From positions 1-64,000 of the forward strand of contig JAZRCL010000057.1 of NCBI GenBank assembly GCA_045659745.1: a stretch of 64,000 nucleotides of DNA. Direction: 5' to 3'. The notes beneath the pieces were generated by a model that was given only the letters and a program-made list of their open reading frames with translations, was not told the origin of the DNA and did not search any database. Below are positions 1-8,949 of this stretch, one piece after another. A program made the translations under genes and the position numbers. This DNA is from SVTX01 sp045659745. GTDB lineage: Bacteria > Bacillota > Clostridia > Oscillospirales > CAG-272. Within the stretch, counting starts at the first letter, position 1. The number at the start of each line of letters is the position of its first letter.

Positions 1-6
1 TTTATA

Positions 7-555
7 TCAGACTTCCTGTATCTTTTCCTTGATTTTTTGCATATCGCGGAGCATATCTTCCTTTTTTCTCGGGTCGCGGAGAAGCGCTGCGGGGTGGTAG
101 ACTGCGGTCATAAGATAGTTGCCTTTCTTAAACCACATACCGTGTTCCTGCGTTATCTTGAAATCAGGCTTTATAAGCTTCATAGCCGAGATGCGTCCAA
201 GACAGACTATCACCTTGGGATTTATGAGCTTTACCTGCTCGCGCAGATAGTCTATGCAAGCCTCCTCCTCGTCGGGACGGGGGTCACGGTTCTGAGGCGG
301 ACGGCATTTGAGGATGTTTGCAATATAAACGTCCTCGCGCTTTATGTCGATTGCATAAAGATACTTGTCAAGCAGCTGACCCGCGCGGCCAACGAAGGGC
401 GTCCCCGAAAGGTCCTCCTGCTGTCCGGGAGCTTCTCCCACGAACATAATATCTGCGTTTGTATTTCCCACACCGAATACGCAATTCGTGCGTGTCTTGC
501 AAAGCTCGCATTTTTCGCAGCTCTCACAAGCGGCTCTCAACTCATCCCAAGTCAT
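7..555 (-). CDS. Family-4 uracil-DNA glycosylase (Fe-S)
   Basis: Removes uracil from DNA to start base-excision repair in the cytoplasm. The 182-residue protein has the family-4 layout. An N-terminal CELC pair (Cys16, Cys19) and cysteines in KCRPP and EEEAC would hold the 4Fe-4S cluster. Motif A is GEAPGQQED near residue 40 and motif B is HPAALLR near residue 154. Length is normal for the family. The ATG has GGAGG seven bases upstream on its own strand. The stop lies six bases from the window edge, so what follows it is not visible. The related UdgX group carries an extra KRRIH loop, which I do not see here. Confidence 0.93.
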   Translation of the reverse strand: MTWDELRAACESCEKCELCKTRTNCVFGVGNTNADIMFVGEAPGQQEDLSGTPFVGRAGQLLDKYLYAIDIKREDVYIANILKCRPPQNRDPRPDEEEACIDYLREQVKLINPKVIVCLGRISAMKLIKPDFKITQEHGMWFKKGNYLMTAVYHPAALLRDPRKKEDMLRDMQKIKEKIQEV

Positions 556-631
556 ATTAAAACCTCCAAAGGATATTATCTGATACCATTATATCAAAAA
601 ACATCCGTGATTTCAATAGGAAAAGCAAATT

Positions 632-1219
632 TTAGAGCGAGCCGAGGACTGATACTGCGTCCTTGCATATCCAATTTCCGTATTCCTGAATATATTTCTC
701 AAAGCTCTCGCTGTTTTCGCGCTTGCCGTATTCAAGCAGAAACGTAAACTTATCAAGCCTTGTATAAGGCGATAGATTTGCGTGTTTAAGTGAGAGAAAA
801 TATCCTCCCGAAATATCCGAGTATGCAACACTGTCAACATCTTTGGCAAATGGTTTCAGGCGTCGGCAGGAAGATATGAGATTATAAAATGTATCAAAAG
901 AATACAGACTTTGATATGTACGGCGCGCGGGTGGAGTTTTTTTCTCGCTTTCTGCACCGATCGTATAATCATCCTGCTCACCTTTAGTGATGAAGAGTTC
1001 GCAGCCGCCGTGAGCCGACGTGAAAAGCTGAACGAAAAATCTCTCACCCTCGGTGTCAAAGCCCGTAAGGGTTTTTGCGTCGCTTAAAATGCTTTTAAGT
1101 ATAGTTCTTGTGGAGAGCTTGGAATAGTCAAACTCGTCGCCCGAGATATGATAGCGCTGCATATCCTCCTCGGAGAGCATTATTTTAAGTTTATCGTCAC
1201 TTATTACAATGAGTTCCAT
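632..1219 (-). CDS. mecA: MecA-like adaptor protein
   Basis: Resembles MecA/NegB adaptors, which in Bacillus present substrates to the ClpC-ClpP protease. The 195-residue protein has the two-part MecA layout: an N-terminal substrate-binding part opening MELIVISDDKLKIMLSEEDM, then a variable linker rich in Glu/Lys, then a C-terminal part with the TYQSLYSFDTFYNLI segment matching the ClpC-binding domain. I chose the internal ATG because AAAGGA lies just upstream; a longer reading frame begins 19 codons earlier without a ribosome site. It is divergent from the helicase gene on the right. Which substrates it handles cannot be read from sequence. Confidence 0.72.
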   Translation of the reverse strand: MELIVISDDKLKIMLSEEDMQRYHISGDEFDYSKLSTRTILKSILSDAKTLTGFDTEGERFFVQLFTSAHGGCELFITKGEQDDYTIGAESEKKTPPARRTYQSLYSFDTFYNLISSCRRLKPFAKDVDSVAYSDISGGYFLSLKHANLSPYTRLDKFTFLLEYGKRENSESFEKYIQEYGNWICKDAVSVLGSL

Positions 1220-1264
1220 AAAAATCCTTTCCAGCCTATTGCATAGGCTTGTATCCACACTAAT

Positions 1265-1293
1265 ATTATAATACATTTCAGTGGGGATTGTAA
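1265..1293 (-). promoter_or_regulatory. Candidate promoter for the mecA-like gene
   Basis: On the minus strand a TATAAT (1265-1270) is preceded, 17 bases away, by TTACAA (1288-1293). The -35 box is imperfect. It points leftward into the mecA-like gene, back to back with the helicase promoter. Confidence 0.5.
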
Positions 1294-1316
1294 GTCCTAA
1301 AATATTGGTAATTTTG

Positions 1317-1345
1317 TTGACATAACCTCTCGTATTTGTTATAAT
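1317..1345 (+). promoter_or_regulatory. Promoter for the helicase gene
   Basis: Perfect TTGACA (1317-1322), 17-base spacer and TATAAT (1340-1345), about 35 bases before the GTG start of the helicase. Confidence 0.8.
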
Positions 1346-1381
1346 AATCTTGTATTATTCTATGAAAGGCAGGGCATTGGT

Positions 1382-3799
1382 GTGAAATACAGTCTTGAAT
1401 ACGACCATATAGAAATATGTGCAGACCAGCTCTGCTTTGATATATTTGGAAGACGTGACCTTGATGGCTATGCGGCAAGGGAATACACCTCGGCGACAAA
1501 GCTCAAGCGCGGAGTTGCCCCTCGACTTGCGTCCGCTATGGGTGGGGAATATTATATGAACGTATCGCTTACGAACACCTTGCGCCTTGACGACGTATAC
1601 TATTTTGTAAGCGGAGAATGTGACGGCGTTATCAAAAAGCCTGACGGCTATTGCGTAGTCGAGATACGCGTGGTAAATAAGTACGGTGCACCACTTGTAA
1701 GCGAGGACTTTTATCGCGCAAGGCTGCATACGTTGGCGTATTTTTTGTGCAGACAAAAGGACGTGGAGAGTGTCGAGCTTTGTATGGCTTCGTACAATAC
1801 GGAAACCGGCGAGGTGGAACCGTCGTATTCCTACGCGTCTTTGAATGAGCTTCGCGATTTTTACACTCGAATGCTCGCAAAAATACATCAAAGAGGAAAA
1901 TTCTTGTCTTATTCTAAAAGGGAAAGAGTCCCCTCGCTATCTGACGCAGTGTTCCCGTACAGAGGGCTTCGCGACAGTCAGGCGGAGATGATAAAGGAAT
2001 GCTACCGAGATATACGACACGGCAACAGACTTTTCTGCCAAGCCCCCACGGGAATAGGAAAGACGATTTCAACCCTTTACCCCTCGATCAAAAGCTTAGG
2101 CGATAGGGTAGCCGACAAGATATTTTACCTGACCTCAAAGGCGAGCATACGCCGAGAGGCGCTTGCGGCGGCGAAAAATATGCGCTCGCACGGTGCAAAT
2201 ATATACACCTGTGTGCTTTCCTCAAAGGAGCAGAGCTGTATCTGCGAGCAGGCAAAGGCGAGCGGCGGCAGGGTGTCATCGTATTGCAGGAGTGATATAT
2301 GCCCTTATGCAAAGGGGTATTACGACAGAGTCGAGGGAGCGATATTTGAGCTTATAGAGAACGGGTTTGAGTTTGACCGCGCCGATATTCTGCGCGTGGC
2401 GAAAAAGCATCGCGTTTGTCCTCACGAGCTGTCGCTTGACTTGTCCGAGCTTTGCGACGTTATAATTTGCGACTATAACTATATCTTTTCACCCACAGTC
2501 TATCTCAAGAGATATTTTGCGGACGGCAGTCGCGGTGAGAAATATATTTTTCTTATCGACGAGGCGCACAATCTGCCCGACAGGGCAAGAGATCTGTTTT
2601 CCGCAAAGCTATCCAGCGGTGAGCTTGAGCGGGTCTGCGAGTGCTTGAGTGAGAACTCAACTCTCCTGCCCGAGATCGACGGGGTTATTTGCGAGCTTGA
2701 AAAGCTTGAGAGGCTTTGTGAGGACAATATACGCTACGATCATAATCAAAATAAAATAGGATATTATATAGGTAAGCAAATTCCCGAGCATCTGTCCGAA
2801 AAGCTTGCGTCCTGCCAGAAGGCGTGCGAGAGGTGGCTCAAATATAATTCGGACAGCCCCGCGTATCATAAAATTGAGGAATTACACTCCAAAATACGCG
2901 AATATAAGGTTTCAGAGGAATGCTTTGGAGACAACTATCTCGTATTTATAAACACTAACAATCACGACGTTGAGATATTGCTCTATTGCCTTGATCCGTC
3001 AAGCCTTTTAGATTCCGCGCTAAACCGTGCTTGCTCTTCGGTGCTTTTCTCGGCAACACTCACACCTACAGAGTATTTTGCCGACATTCTCGGCGGTGGC
3101 AAAAAGGGAGTATCGGTCAGCTTCCCGTCACCGTTCCCGCCCGAAAATCTCTGCGTGGCGGCGGTGGACACTGTCAGCACACGATACGAGGACAGAGAAA
3201 AATCCTACGCTAAAATTGCGTCCTGTGTGGCGGCGACCGCTTCCGCCCGTGCGGGCAACTATATAGTTTTTCTGCCGTCGTACAGCTTTATGGAAAAGGT
3301 CGCGGAAAAATTCTCCGCAAAGTACCCTAAAGTCAAGACCATATTGCAGAAAAAGGGAATGTCCTACCGTGACCGCGAGGAATTTCTGGAGTTTTTCCAG
3401 GATGACAACAAGCTCCGCATAGGTTTTTGCGTTATGGGAGGACAGTTCTCTGAGGGAATAGACCTGCCCGGAAACAGACTTATCGGCGTTATAGTGGTCG
3501 GTGTAGGATTGCCGGGACTTTCAAACGAGCGCAACATAATGCGGGATTACTATGAGGAAAAATGCTCGCAGGGGTATGATTACGCGTACACCTTCCCGGG
3601 CATGAACAGCGTGCTTCAGGCGGTGGGCAGAGTTATCCGTCGTGATAGTGATAAAGGAATTGCCGTTCTCATTGACGACCGCTATTCCGAGCCCAAGTAC
3701 AGAGAGCTGTTTCCACATGAGTGGAAGAACATAAAATATGCAGGAAATTCCTCCTCTCTTGCAGAAATTGCGAGGAGATTTTGGGAAAGTCAAGGGTAA
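1382..3799 (+). CDS. DinG/Rad3-type Fe-S DNA helicase with N-terminal nuclease-like domain
   Basis: Superfamily-2 ATP-dependent DNA helicase of the XPD/DinG group, 805 residues. Walker A is QAPTGIGKT near residue 220, motif II is DEAH near 392, and motif VI is QAVGRVIRRD near 745. Cysteines between motifs I and II (SSYC, DICPY, HRVCP) fit the Fe-S cluster of this group. The first 150 residues resemble a PD-(D/E)XK nuclease fold of Cas4/RecB type (GECDGVI, then VVEIRVVNK), but the usual E-x-K reads E-I-R, so catalysis is doubtful. The start is GTG with GAAAGG upstream. It probably acts in repair or recombination; substrate unknown. Confidence 0.88.
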   Translation: MKYSLEYDHIEICADQLCFDIFGRRDLDGYAAREYTSATKLKRGVAPRLASAMGGEYYMNVSLTNTLRLDDVYYFVSGECDGVIKKPDGYCVVEIRVVNKYGAPLVSEDFYRARLHTLAYFLCRQKDVESVELCMASYNTETGEVEPSYSYASLNELRDFYTRMLAKIHQRGKFLSYSKRERVPSLSDAVFPYRGLRDSQAEMIKECYRDIRHGNRLFCQAPTGIGKTISTLYPSIKSLGDRVADKIFYLTSKASIRREALAAAKNMRSHGANIYTCVLSSKEQSCICEQAKASGGRVSSYCRSDICPYAKGYYDRVEGAIFELIENGFEFDRADILRVAKKHRVCPHELSLDLSELCDVIICDYNYIFSPTVYLKRYFADGSRGEKYIFLIDEAHNLPDRARDLFSAKLSSGELERVCECLSENSTLLPEIDGVICELEKLERLCEDNIRYDHNQNKIGYYIGKQIPEHLSEKLASCQKACERWLKYNSDSPAYHKIEELHSKIREYKVSEECFGDNYLVFINTNNHDVEILLYCLDPSSLLDSALNRACSSVLFSATLTPTEYFADILGGGKKGVSVSFPSPFPPENLCVAAVDTVSTRYEDREKSYAKIASCVAATASARAGNYIVFLPSYSFMEKVAEKFSAKYPKVKTILQKKGMSYRDREEFLEFFQDDNKLRIGFCVMGGQFSEGIDLPGNRLIGVIVVGVGLPGLSNERNIMRDYYEEKCSQGYDYAYTFPGMNSVLQAVGRVIRRDSDKGIAVLIDDRYSEPKYRELFPHEWKNIKYAGNSSSLAEIARRFWESQG

Positions 3800-3843
3800 A
3801 TTTAGAAATTTTGCAAAATTTCAAATTTACTCTTGCTTTTTTT
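3796..3843 (+). terminator. AT-rich terminator overlapping the helicase stop
   Basis: A near-perfect palindrome (arms 3796-3812 and 3815-3830, one bulged A) contains the stop codon and is followed by a T7 run at 3837-3843. Confidence 0.65.
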
Positions 3844-3861
3844 GTCTGTTTATGCTATAAT
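3833..3861 (+). promoter_or_regulatory. Promoter for the aminotransferase gene
   Basis: TTGCTT (3833-3838), 17-base spacer, TATAAT (3856-3861). The -35 box sits directly behind the terminator palindrome of the previous gene. Confidence 0.6.
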
Positions 3862-3896
3862 ACAAAAAGTATATTTTCATTATTTGGAGAGCGCCA

Positions 3897-5174
3897 ATGA
3901 ATTACATAGAAATGACCAAAGAACAGCTTGTCTGCGAAAAGGCAAGTCTTGAAGCTCAATATAAAGCCATCTGCGAGCAGAAGCTCTCCCTTGACTTGTC
4001 ACGTGGCAAGCCAAACTCCGAGCAGCTTGATCTGTCAGACGGAATGCTCACCTGTGTCTCCGTTGCGGACGGATATACCACCGAGGCGGGCTTTGACTGC
4101 AGAAACTACGGGCTTTTTGACGGAATTCCCGAGGCGAAAGCTCTGTTTGCCGACCTTTTAGGCATACCTCAAAATTATATATTCGTGGGAGGAAGCTCAT
4201 CTCTCAACCTTATGTACGACGCAGTTGCGCGCGCTATGCTTTACGGTGTTTTTGGCAGCGAGAAGCCTTGGTGCCGAGAGGAAAAGGTGAAATTTATCTG
4301 CCCCGTGCCGGGATATGACAGACACTTCAAGATTACCGAGTCGCTCGGTATTGAAATGATAAACGTTAATATGACGCCCACAGGTCCCGATATGGACGCG
4401 GTTGAAGCACTTGTAGCTGACCCGACAGTGAAGGGAATTTGGTGCTGTCCTAAATACTCCAACCCTGACGGAATTACGTATTCCGACGAGACTGTAAAAC
4501 GCCTCGCAGCTATGAAGACCGCCGCCCCCGACTTCAGAATTATGTGGGATAACGCTTATGCGGTACATGATTTCTGCGATAAGGGAGATGTTCTTCTTGA
4601 TATTTTTGAGGCTTGCAAAGAGTTTGGTACAGAGGACAGAGTTTTCTACTTCGCTTCCACCTCCAAAATAACCTATTCGGGCTCGGGTGTGGCTATAATC
4701 GCTGCAAACGAGAATAATATGAAGCAGATAAAGTCGATTATGACGGCGCAGACAATAAGCTTTGATAAGATAAACCAGCTCCGTCACGTAAGATTTTTCG
4801 GCAACGCCGACGGCGTACGCGCTCATATGAAAAAGCACGCCGAAATTCTCGCCCCCAAATTTGCGCTCGTTCGCGAGCGACTTGAACGCGAGTTAACCCC
4901 CGTCGGAATAGGCAGATGGACCAATCCCCGCGGCGGATATTTTGTAAGTCTTTTCACTCCATGTGGCTGCGCAAAGAGAACCTTTGAGCTTTGCAAGACG
5001 GCGGGAGTCACGCTTACCACGGTCGGCGCGACATACCCCTACGGCAATGACGAGAACGACAGTAATATCCGTATAGCTCCCACCTACACGACTATGGAGA
5101 GCCTTAGCTCTGCTATGGATGTGCTCACCCTCTGCGTAAAGCTCGCGGCGGTTGAAAAATTACTTGAAAATTAA
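3897..5174 (+). CDS. PLP-dependent class I aminotransferase (aspartate aminotransferase subgroup Id / MocR-type)
   Basis: Fold-type I, pyridoxal-phosphate transaminase of 425 residues, most likely moving amino groups between aspartate or glutamate and their keto acids in the cytosol. Seen: LDLSRGKPN near residue 33, which is typical of the Aminotran_MocR (PF12897) group, CPKYSNPDGITY near 185, WDNAYAVHDF near 222 and STSKITYSGSG with the probable Schiff-base Lys257. Length matches the family. It has its own promoter and ends at a strong hairpin, so it is probably a single-gene unit. The exact amino-acid substrate is inferred from family only. Confidence 0.88.
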   Translation: MNYIEMTKEQLVCEKASLEAQYKAICEQKLSLDLSRGKPNSEQLDLSDGMLTCVSVADGYTTEAGFDCRNYGLFDGIPEAKALFADLLGIPQNYIFVGGSSSLNLMYDAVARAMLYGVFGSEKPWCREEKVKFICPVPGYDRHFKITESLGIEMINVNMTPTGPDMDAVEALVADPTVKGIWCCPKYSNPDGITYSDETVKRLAAMKTAAPDFRIMWDNAYAVHDFCDKGDVLLDIFEACKEFGTEDRVFYFASTSKITYSGSGVAIIAANENNMKQIKSIMTAQTISFDKINQLRHVRFFGNADGVRAHMKKHAEILAPKFALVRERLERELTPVGIGRWTNPRGGYFVSLFTPCGCAKRTFELCKTAGVTLTTVGATYPYGNDENDSNIRIAPTYTTMESLSSAMDVLTLCVKLAAVEKLLEN

Positions 5175-5177
5175 AGC

Positions 5178-5205
5178 ACAGGGCGGTTTTACCGCCCTGT
5201 TTGAA
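5178..5205 (+). terminator. Terminator hairpin after the aminotransferase
   Basis: Ten-base stem (5178-5187 with 5191-5200), TTT loop, GC-rich, followed by a short T stretch. It lies between the aminotransferase stop and the radical SAM start. Confidence 0.65.
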
Positions 5206-5216
5206 CAAGGAAGATT

Positions 5217-6185
5217 ATGAAAAATAAACCTACTCAATCCGCTACCAACCCGTACAAAAACAGCGATACAAACAAGCGCTATTATACCTATGATTATTGG
5301 CTCAAGCGAACCTTTGGCGGTAAGTGTATGAAGATACCGATAGATGCTGGATTCACCTGTCCGAATATTGACGGAAAATGCTCGGTCGGCGGTTGTATAT
5401 ACTGCTCCCAGAGGGGAAGCGGAGACTTCGCGCAGACGGCAGATATTCCCGTGACAGAGCAGTTTGAAATGACTAAAAATCAGCTTTCGTCAAAGTGGAA
5501 AACAGATAAATATATACCTTATTTTCAGGCGCACACAAACACCTATGCGCCGCTTGAGAAAATAAAGGAAAAGATTGAGCCCGTGATGAACGTCGATGGT
5601 GTTGTTGGGCTGAATATCGCCACCCGCGCGGACTGCCTTGAGGATGACGTTGTGGAGTACCTTTGCGAGCTTGCAGAGAGAACTGTTCTCACCGTTGAGC
5701 TTGGTCTGCAAACCATACACGACAAAACGGCAATGCTCATAAACAGAGGGCATACCTATGAGGATTTTCTCAGCGGTTACAATAAGCTTCGCGCCGCATC
5801 GGATAAAATAAATATCTGTGTTCATCTCATATTCGGTTTGCCTGAGGAGAGTGGGGAGGATATGCTTGAGTCGGTCCGGGCGGTTTCCGCGCTTGCCCCT
5901 GACCAGGTAAAACTTCATCTGCTTCACGTGCTGAAAAACACCCGTCTATCTGATATGTATCTTTCGGGAGAATATCAGCCTATGAGTATGGAGGAATATG
6001 TTGACGTAGTAGCAAAAGCCTTGACTTATCTGCCTGAGAGTACCGTGGTGGGAAGACTTACAGGTGACGGTATGCAGTCCGAGCTTTTAGCTCCCGATTG
6101 GAGCAGAAAAAAGACAGTTGTAATAAACAGCATAGACAAAAAGATGTATGCGGAGAATCTGTGGCAGGGAAAGAATAAAGAGTAA
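5217..6185 (+). CDS. TIGR01212-family radical SAM protein (YhcC-like)
   Basis: Radical S-adenosylmethionine protein, 322 residues, of the family that includes E. coli YhcC. The cluster-binding cysteines lie in FTCPNIDGKCSVGGCIYC near residues 41-57. Further family motifs are YFQAHTNTYAPL near 102, GLNIATRADCL near 126 and VELGLQTIHD near 160, and the C-terminal VGRLTGDG is also typical. The reaction of the family is not firmly known; tRNA or small-molecule modification has been suggested. A start ATG follows GGAAG. It lies 42 bases behind the aminotransferase terminator, so some read-through may drive it. Confidence 0.85.
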   Translation: MKNKPTQSATNPYKNSDTNKRYYTYDYWLKRTFGGKCMKIPIDAGFTCPNIDGKCSVGGCIYCSQRGSGDFAQTADIPVTEQFEMTKNQLSSKWKTDKYIPYFQAHTNTYAPLEKIKEKIEPVMNVDGVVGLNIATRADCLEDDVVEYLCELAERTVLTVELGLQTIHDKTAMLINRGHTYEDFLSGYNKLRAASDKINICVHLIFGLPEESGEDMLESVRAVSALAPDQVKLHLLHVLKNTRLSDMYLSGEYQPMSMEEYVDVVAKALTYLPESTVVGRLTGDGMQSELLAPDWSRKKTVVINSIDKKMYAENLWQGKNKE

Positions 6186-6298
6186 AAAATTCAATACAAA
6201 GATCAAAATTGACAGTATCGTGGAAAACCACGCGAATAATAGGCGCGCAAAGGTAAATATCCACAATTTATACTTGTTAATTTTGGTCTTTTTGTTAA

Positions 6299-6327
6299 TT
6301 TACAATCTTTTCGTATTATGATATAAT
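6299..6327 (+). promoter_or_regulatory. Promoter for the Cys-repeat surface protein
   Basis: TTTACA (6299-6304), 17-base spacer, TATAAT (6322-6327), then a 60-base leader ending in AAGGAG before the ATG at 6388. The gap 6186-6298 holds only a small CGTGG/CCACG hairpin near 6219. Confidence 0.65.
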
Positions 6328-6387
6328 TACATTAAGAGCGGAGTATGCACACTCCGCACAAATATTTTCTAAAAGGAGAAAAAGAAA

Positions 6388-8880
6388 ATGAAAAAGATTA
6401 TTGCTACAGTTCTTGCAGCTGTAATGATTCTCTCTATCCTTGCTACTCTCGCTGTTATTCCTGCAGCGGCAGCTGATGACAAGGAAGCAGGTGATTGGGC
6501 AGTTTACACTGATCCCGGATCATATAAGGACGAGGGAGGCGAATATCTCTACGATTATAGCGATCCCACCACCTCCGATATGGATATCCCCGGATATGAA
6601 TATACCGATGAGGGCTTCAAGGTATCCGGAGAGTATACAACAGAGGGCGTTAACACAAAGCCCCGTATCCAGATCACCACTAAGGAAAAGCAGAACCTCA
6701 AAAAGGGTATTTCTATGACGGTTGAGGTAACAGGATTCAAGGCAGACCCCGGAAGCGACAGATGGTTCAGCTTCTATATCTGGGATCAGCCCAACCCTGC
6801 TCAGGGTAACGTAACCGGCGAATTCGGCCAGGGCTACGCTTCTCTTAACAGATGTACCGTTATTCAGAACTTCATTTCTGACCAGGCGTTCTATGACTGG
6901 ACAGGAACTATGTCTGACCCCGGTTCACCCACCGCTCCTTGTACATGGTCCTTCCTTTCTGACAAGGCAACAGCGGGAACAGTTCACGCTACTAACCCCG
7001 ATGAAAACGGTGTATACACACTCACATTGGATCTTATTTACGATTCCGCAACAGATTATTATACCCTCTACAATCAGGGTATTCAGGTAACTCCCGTAGA
7101 GGTTGTTAACAACTATTTCCACCAGAGATTTGCTGACGGATATGCATACGTAGGATTTGGTCTGTTCAACTCCGGCTCGGATTGCACAACTACAGTTACT
7201 ATCACTGAGTTCAACGGCGAGAAGCCCACAGGTACAGATAAGGCTGATCAGGTTTACAATGCAGAGCCTATGGGTCCCATGATCGATACCTCTACACTTG
7301 ATCCCAGCGCTCCCGCTCTTCTCTTCAATGCAAAGAACGAGAAGAAGGAATTCGAAAAGGATGCTTACATGCATACTTGCGACGGAACCTACGTAGCTAA
7401 CCTTCACGACGGCTCCTTTAGAATTTACCCCGAAAGCCATACTAAGGTAACATACTTCAGCATGTCACCTGATAACGATTATACTTACGAAGCATCCGAT
7501 TTCCCCTATGCAGCAGTACTTTTCAGAAACTTCTGTAACTGTCAGCAGTTTGAGGGTATGGACTATGCGTGCGAAGGTAAGTACGGTCATACGCTCCAAA
7601 GCGTATACTATTGCTCCGGCGCTAACACCTCTCCCGGAATGAACTGCAGAATTGATCTTGAGCCTCAGGTTGAGGAGTACGAGGATTACTACGGAAACAC
7701 CTACCAGCTCTTCCTTGTAGACTTCTCCCTCTTCGGTCCCGACTGGCAGGGAAGAATCAACCTCTTCAGAGTTGACGTACAGTATACTGAATATATGCTC
7801 AGCGATGAGGATACAAACTTCTTTGACCTTTGCTATATTGCTTTCTTCCAGACAGAAGAGGCAGCATTGAATTATGCTGCAAACTATGCTGAGGAATACG
7901 AGCCCTGCGCTCACGACGGTGAGATAATAGTCACTCCCGAGGTTCCCGCTCAGTGTACCGATACAGGTTGGAGAGAAACCCAGCAGTGCGCTGTTTGTAA
8001 CCAGTACCTCGTTCCTAAGAAGAGATTGCCCGCTCTCGGACATAGCTATACTCCCTCTGAATACATAGCTCCTACATGTACAGAGGTTGGTAGAGAAGCA
8101 GGTCAGGAATGTACTCGCTGCGGACTTAACAGTTCCATGGGTATCGATGCTCTCGGACACGTTGAGATTTATGCATCTGACGACGAAGCACACTGGATCG
8201 CTTGTAAGAGAGACGGCTGTGATTATGCAAAGAATCCCGAGCCTCACACTATTGGTGAAAACGACGTATGTACAGTTTGTGGACATGGTTGTCCTCACGC
8301 TAGCACCGAGTGGAGCACCACAACAGGTGCAACCTGTACGACTCCCGGCTTGAAGAGCGAGATTTGTAACGACTGCGGAGCTACTGTTAACTCCGAAACC
8401 ATTCCCGCTCTCGGACATACCGAGGAAGTATTGCCCGCAGTTGATCCCACATGTACTGACGCGGGTAGAACAGAGGGTAAGCATTGTGCTGTTTGTAAGG
8501 CTGTAACAGTTGTTCAGGTTATCATTCCTGCTCTCGATCACACTGAGGAAGAGATTCCCGCAGTAGATGCTACATGTAAGGATACAGGTCTCACAGCAGG
8601 TAAGAAGTGCACAGTATGTGGCACTGTAACTGTTGAGCAGACAGAAACTCCTGTGACAGCTCATACATACGACAACGATACAGATGCAGACTGTAACGCT
8701 TGCGGTGAGAAGAGAACAATCGCAACTCAGCCTCCTGTAGACAACACTCCCAATGAGGGTGGTGACAACGCTGGCGGCGAGGAAGAGAAGGGATGCGGCT
8801 CCGTTATCGGACTTGGCGCATTCGCAGTTATCGCAACCATCGGTCTTGCAGGTGTTGCTTGCTTTAAGAAAAAGGACTAA
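6388..8880 (+). CDS. Exported surface protein with Cys-rich repeats and C-terminal membrane anchor
   Basis: An 830-residue secreted protein of unknown function. A signal peptide (MKK, then a hydrophobic run to about residue 28, AAA-ADD cleavage) is followed by about 470 residues of beta-rich sequence. From about residue 510 come five or six repeats of roughly 40 residues, each with the pattern C-x2-TG/G..C-x2-C..PALGH, and the last part is Asn/Gly-rich. The end is a GCGS motif, a hydrophobic helix and a KKKD tail, resembling sorting signals of the Gly/Cys-CTERM kind rather than LPxTG. Codon choice is strikingly uniform (GCT, GTT, AAG), suggesting high expression. Such Cys-repeat tails are common in gut Clostridia surface proteins. 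Confidence 0.7.
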   Translation: MKKIIATVLAAVMILSILATLAVIPAAAADDKEAGDWAVYTDPGSYKDEGGEYLYDYSDPTTSDMDIPGYEYTDEGFKVSGEYTTEGVNTKPRIQITTKEKQNLKKGISMTVEVTGFKADPGSDRWFSFYIWDQPNPAQGNVTGEFGQGYASLNRCTVIQNFISDQAFYDWTGTMSDPGSPTAPCTWSFLSDKATAGTVHATNPDENGVYTLTLDLIYDSATDYYTLYNQGIQVTPVEVVNNYFHQRFADGYAYVGFGLFNSGSDCTTTVTITEFNGEKPTGTDKADQVYNAEPMGPMIDTSTLDPSAPALLFNAKNEKKEFEKDAYMHTCDGTYVANLHDGSFRIYPESHTKVTYFSMSPDNDYTYEASDFPYAAVLFRNFCNCQQFEGMDYACEGKYGHTLQSVYYCSGANTSPGMNCRIDLEPQVEEYEDYYGNTYQLFLVDFSLFGPDWQGRINLFRVDVQYTEYMLSDEDTNFFDLCYIAFFQTEEAALNYAANYAEEYEPCAHDGEIIVTPEVPAQCTDTGWRETQQCAVCNQYLVPKKRLPALGHSYTPSEYIAPTCTEVGREAGQECTRCGLNSSMGIDALGHVEIYASDDEAHWIACKRDGCDYAKNPEPHTIGENDVCTVCGHGCPHASTEWSTTTGATCTTPGLKSEICNDCGATVNSETIPALGHTEEVLPAVDPTCTDAGRTEGKHCAVCKAVTVVQVIIPALDHTEEEIPAVDATCKDTGLTAGKKCTVCGTVTVEQTETPVTAHTYDNDTDADCNACGEKRTIATQPPVDNTPNEGGDNAGGEEEKGCGSVIGLGAFAVIATIGLAGVACFKKKD

Positions 8881-8910
8881 TTTCTGATTAGTTTAACAAA
8901 TAAACAAAAA

Positions 8911-8943
8911 TCGGAGGATGCCTCGGCATCCTCCGACTTTTTT
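8911..8943 (+). terminator. Strong terminator after the surface-protein gene
   Basis: Twelve-base GC-rich stem (8911-8922 with 8925-8936), tiny loop, then T7. It also faces the convergent SGNH-like gene. Confidence 0.85.
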
Positions 8944-8949
8944 ATTAAG

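Noticed and set aside
7465..8664. 399-residue antisense open frame opposite the Cys-repeat gene
   Set aside because: Mirrors the repeats of the sense gene and has no recognisable protein features.
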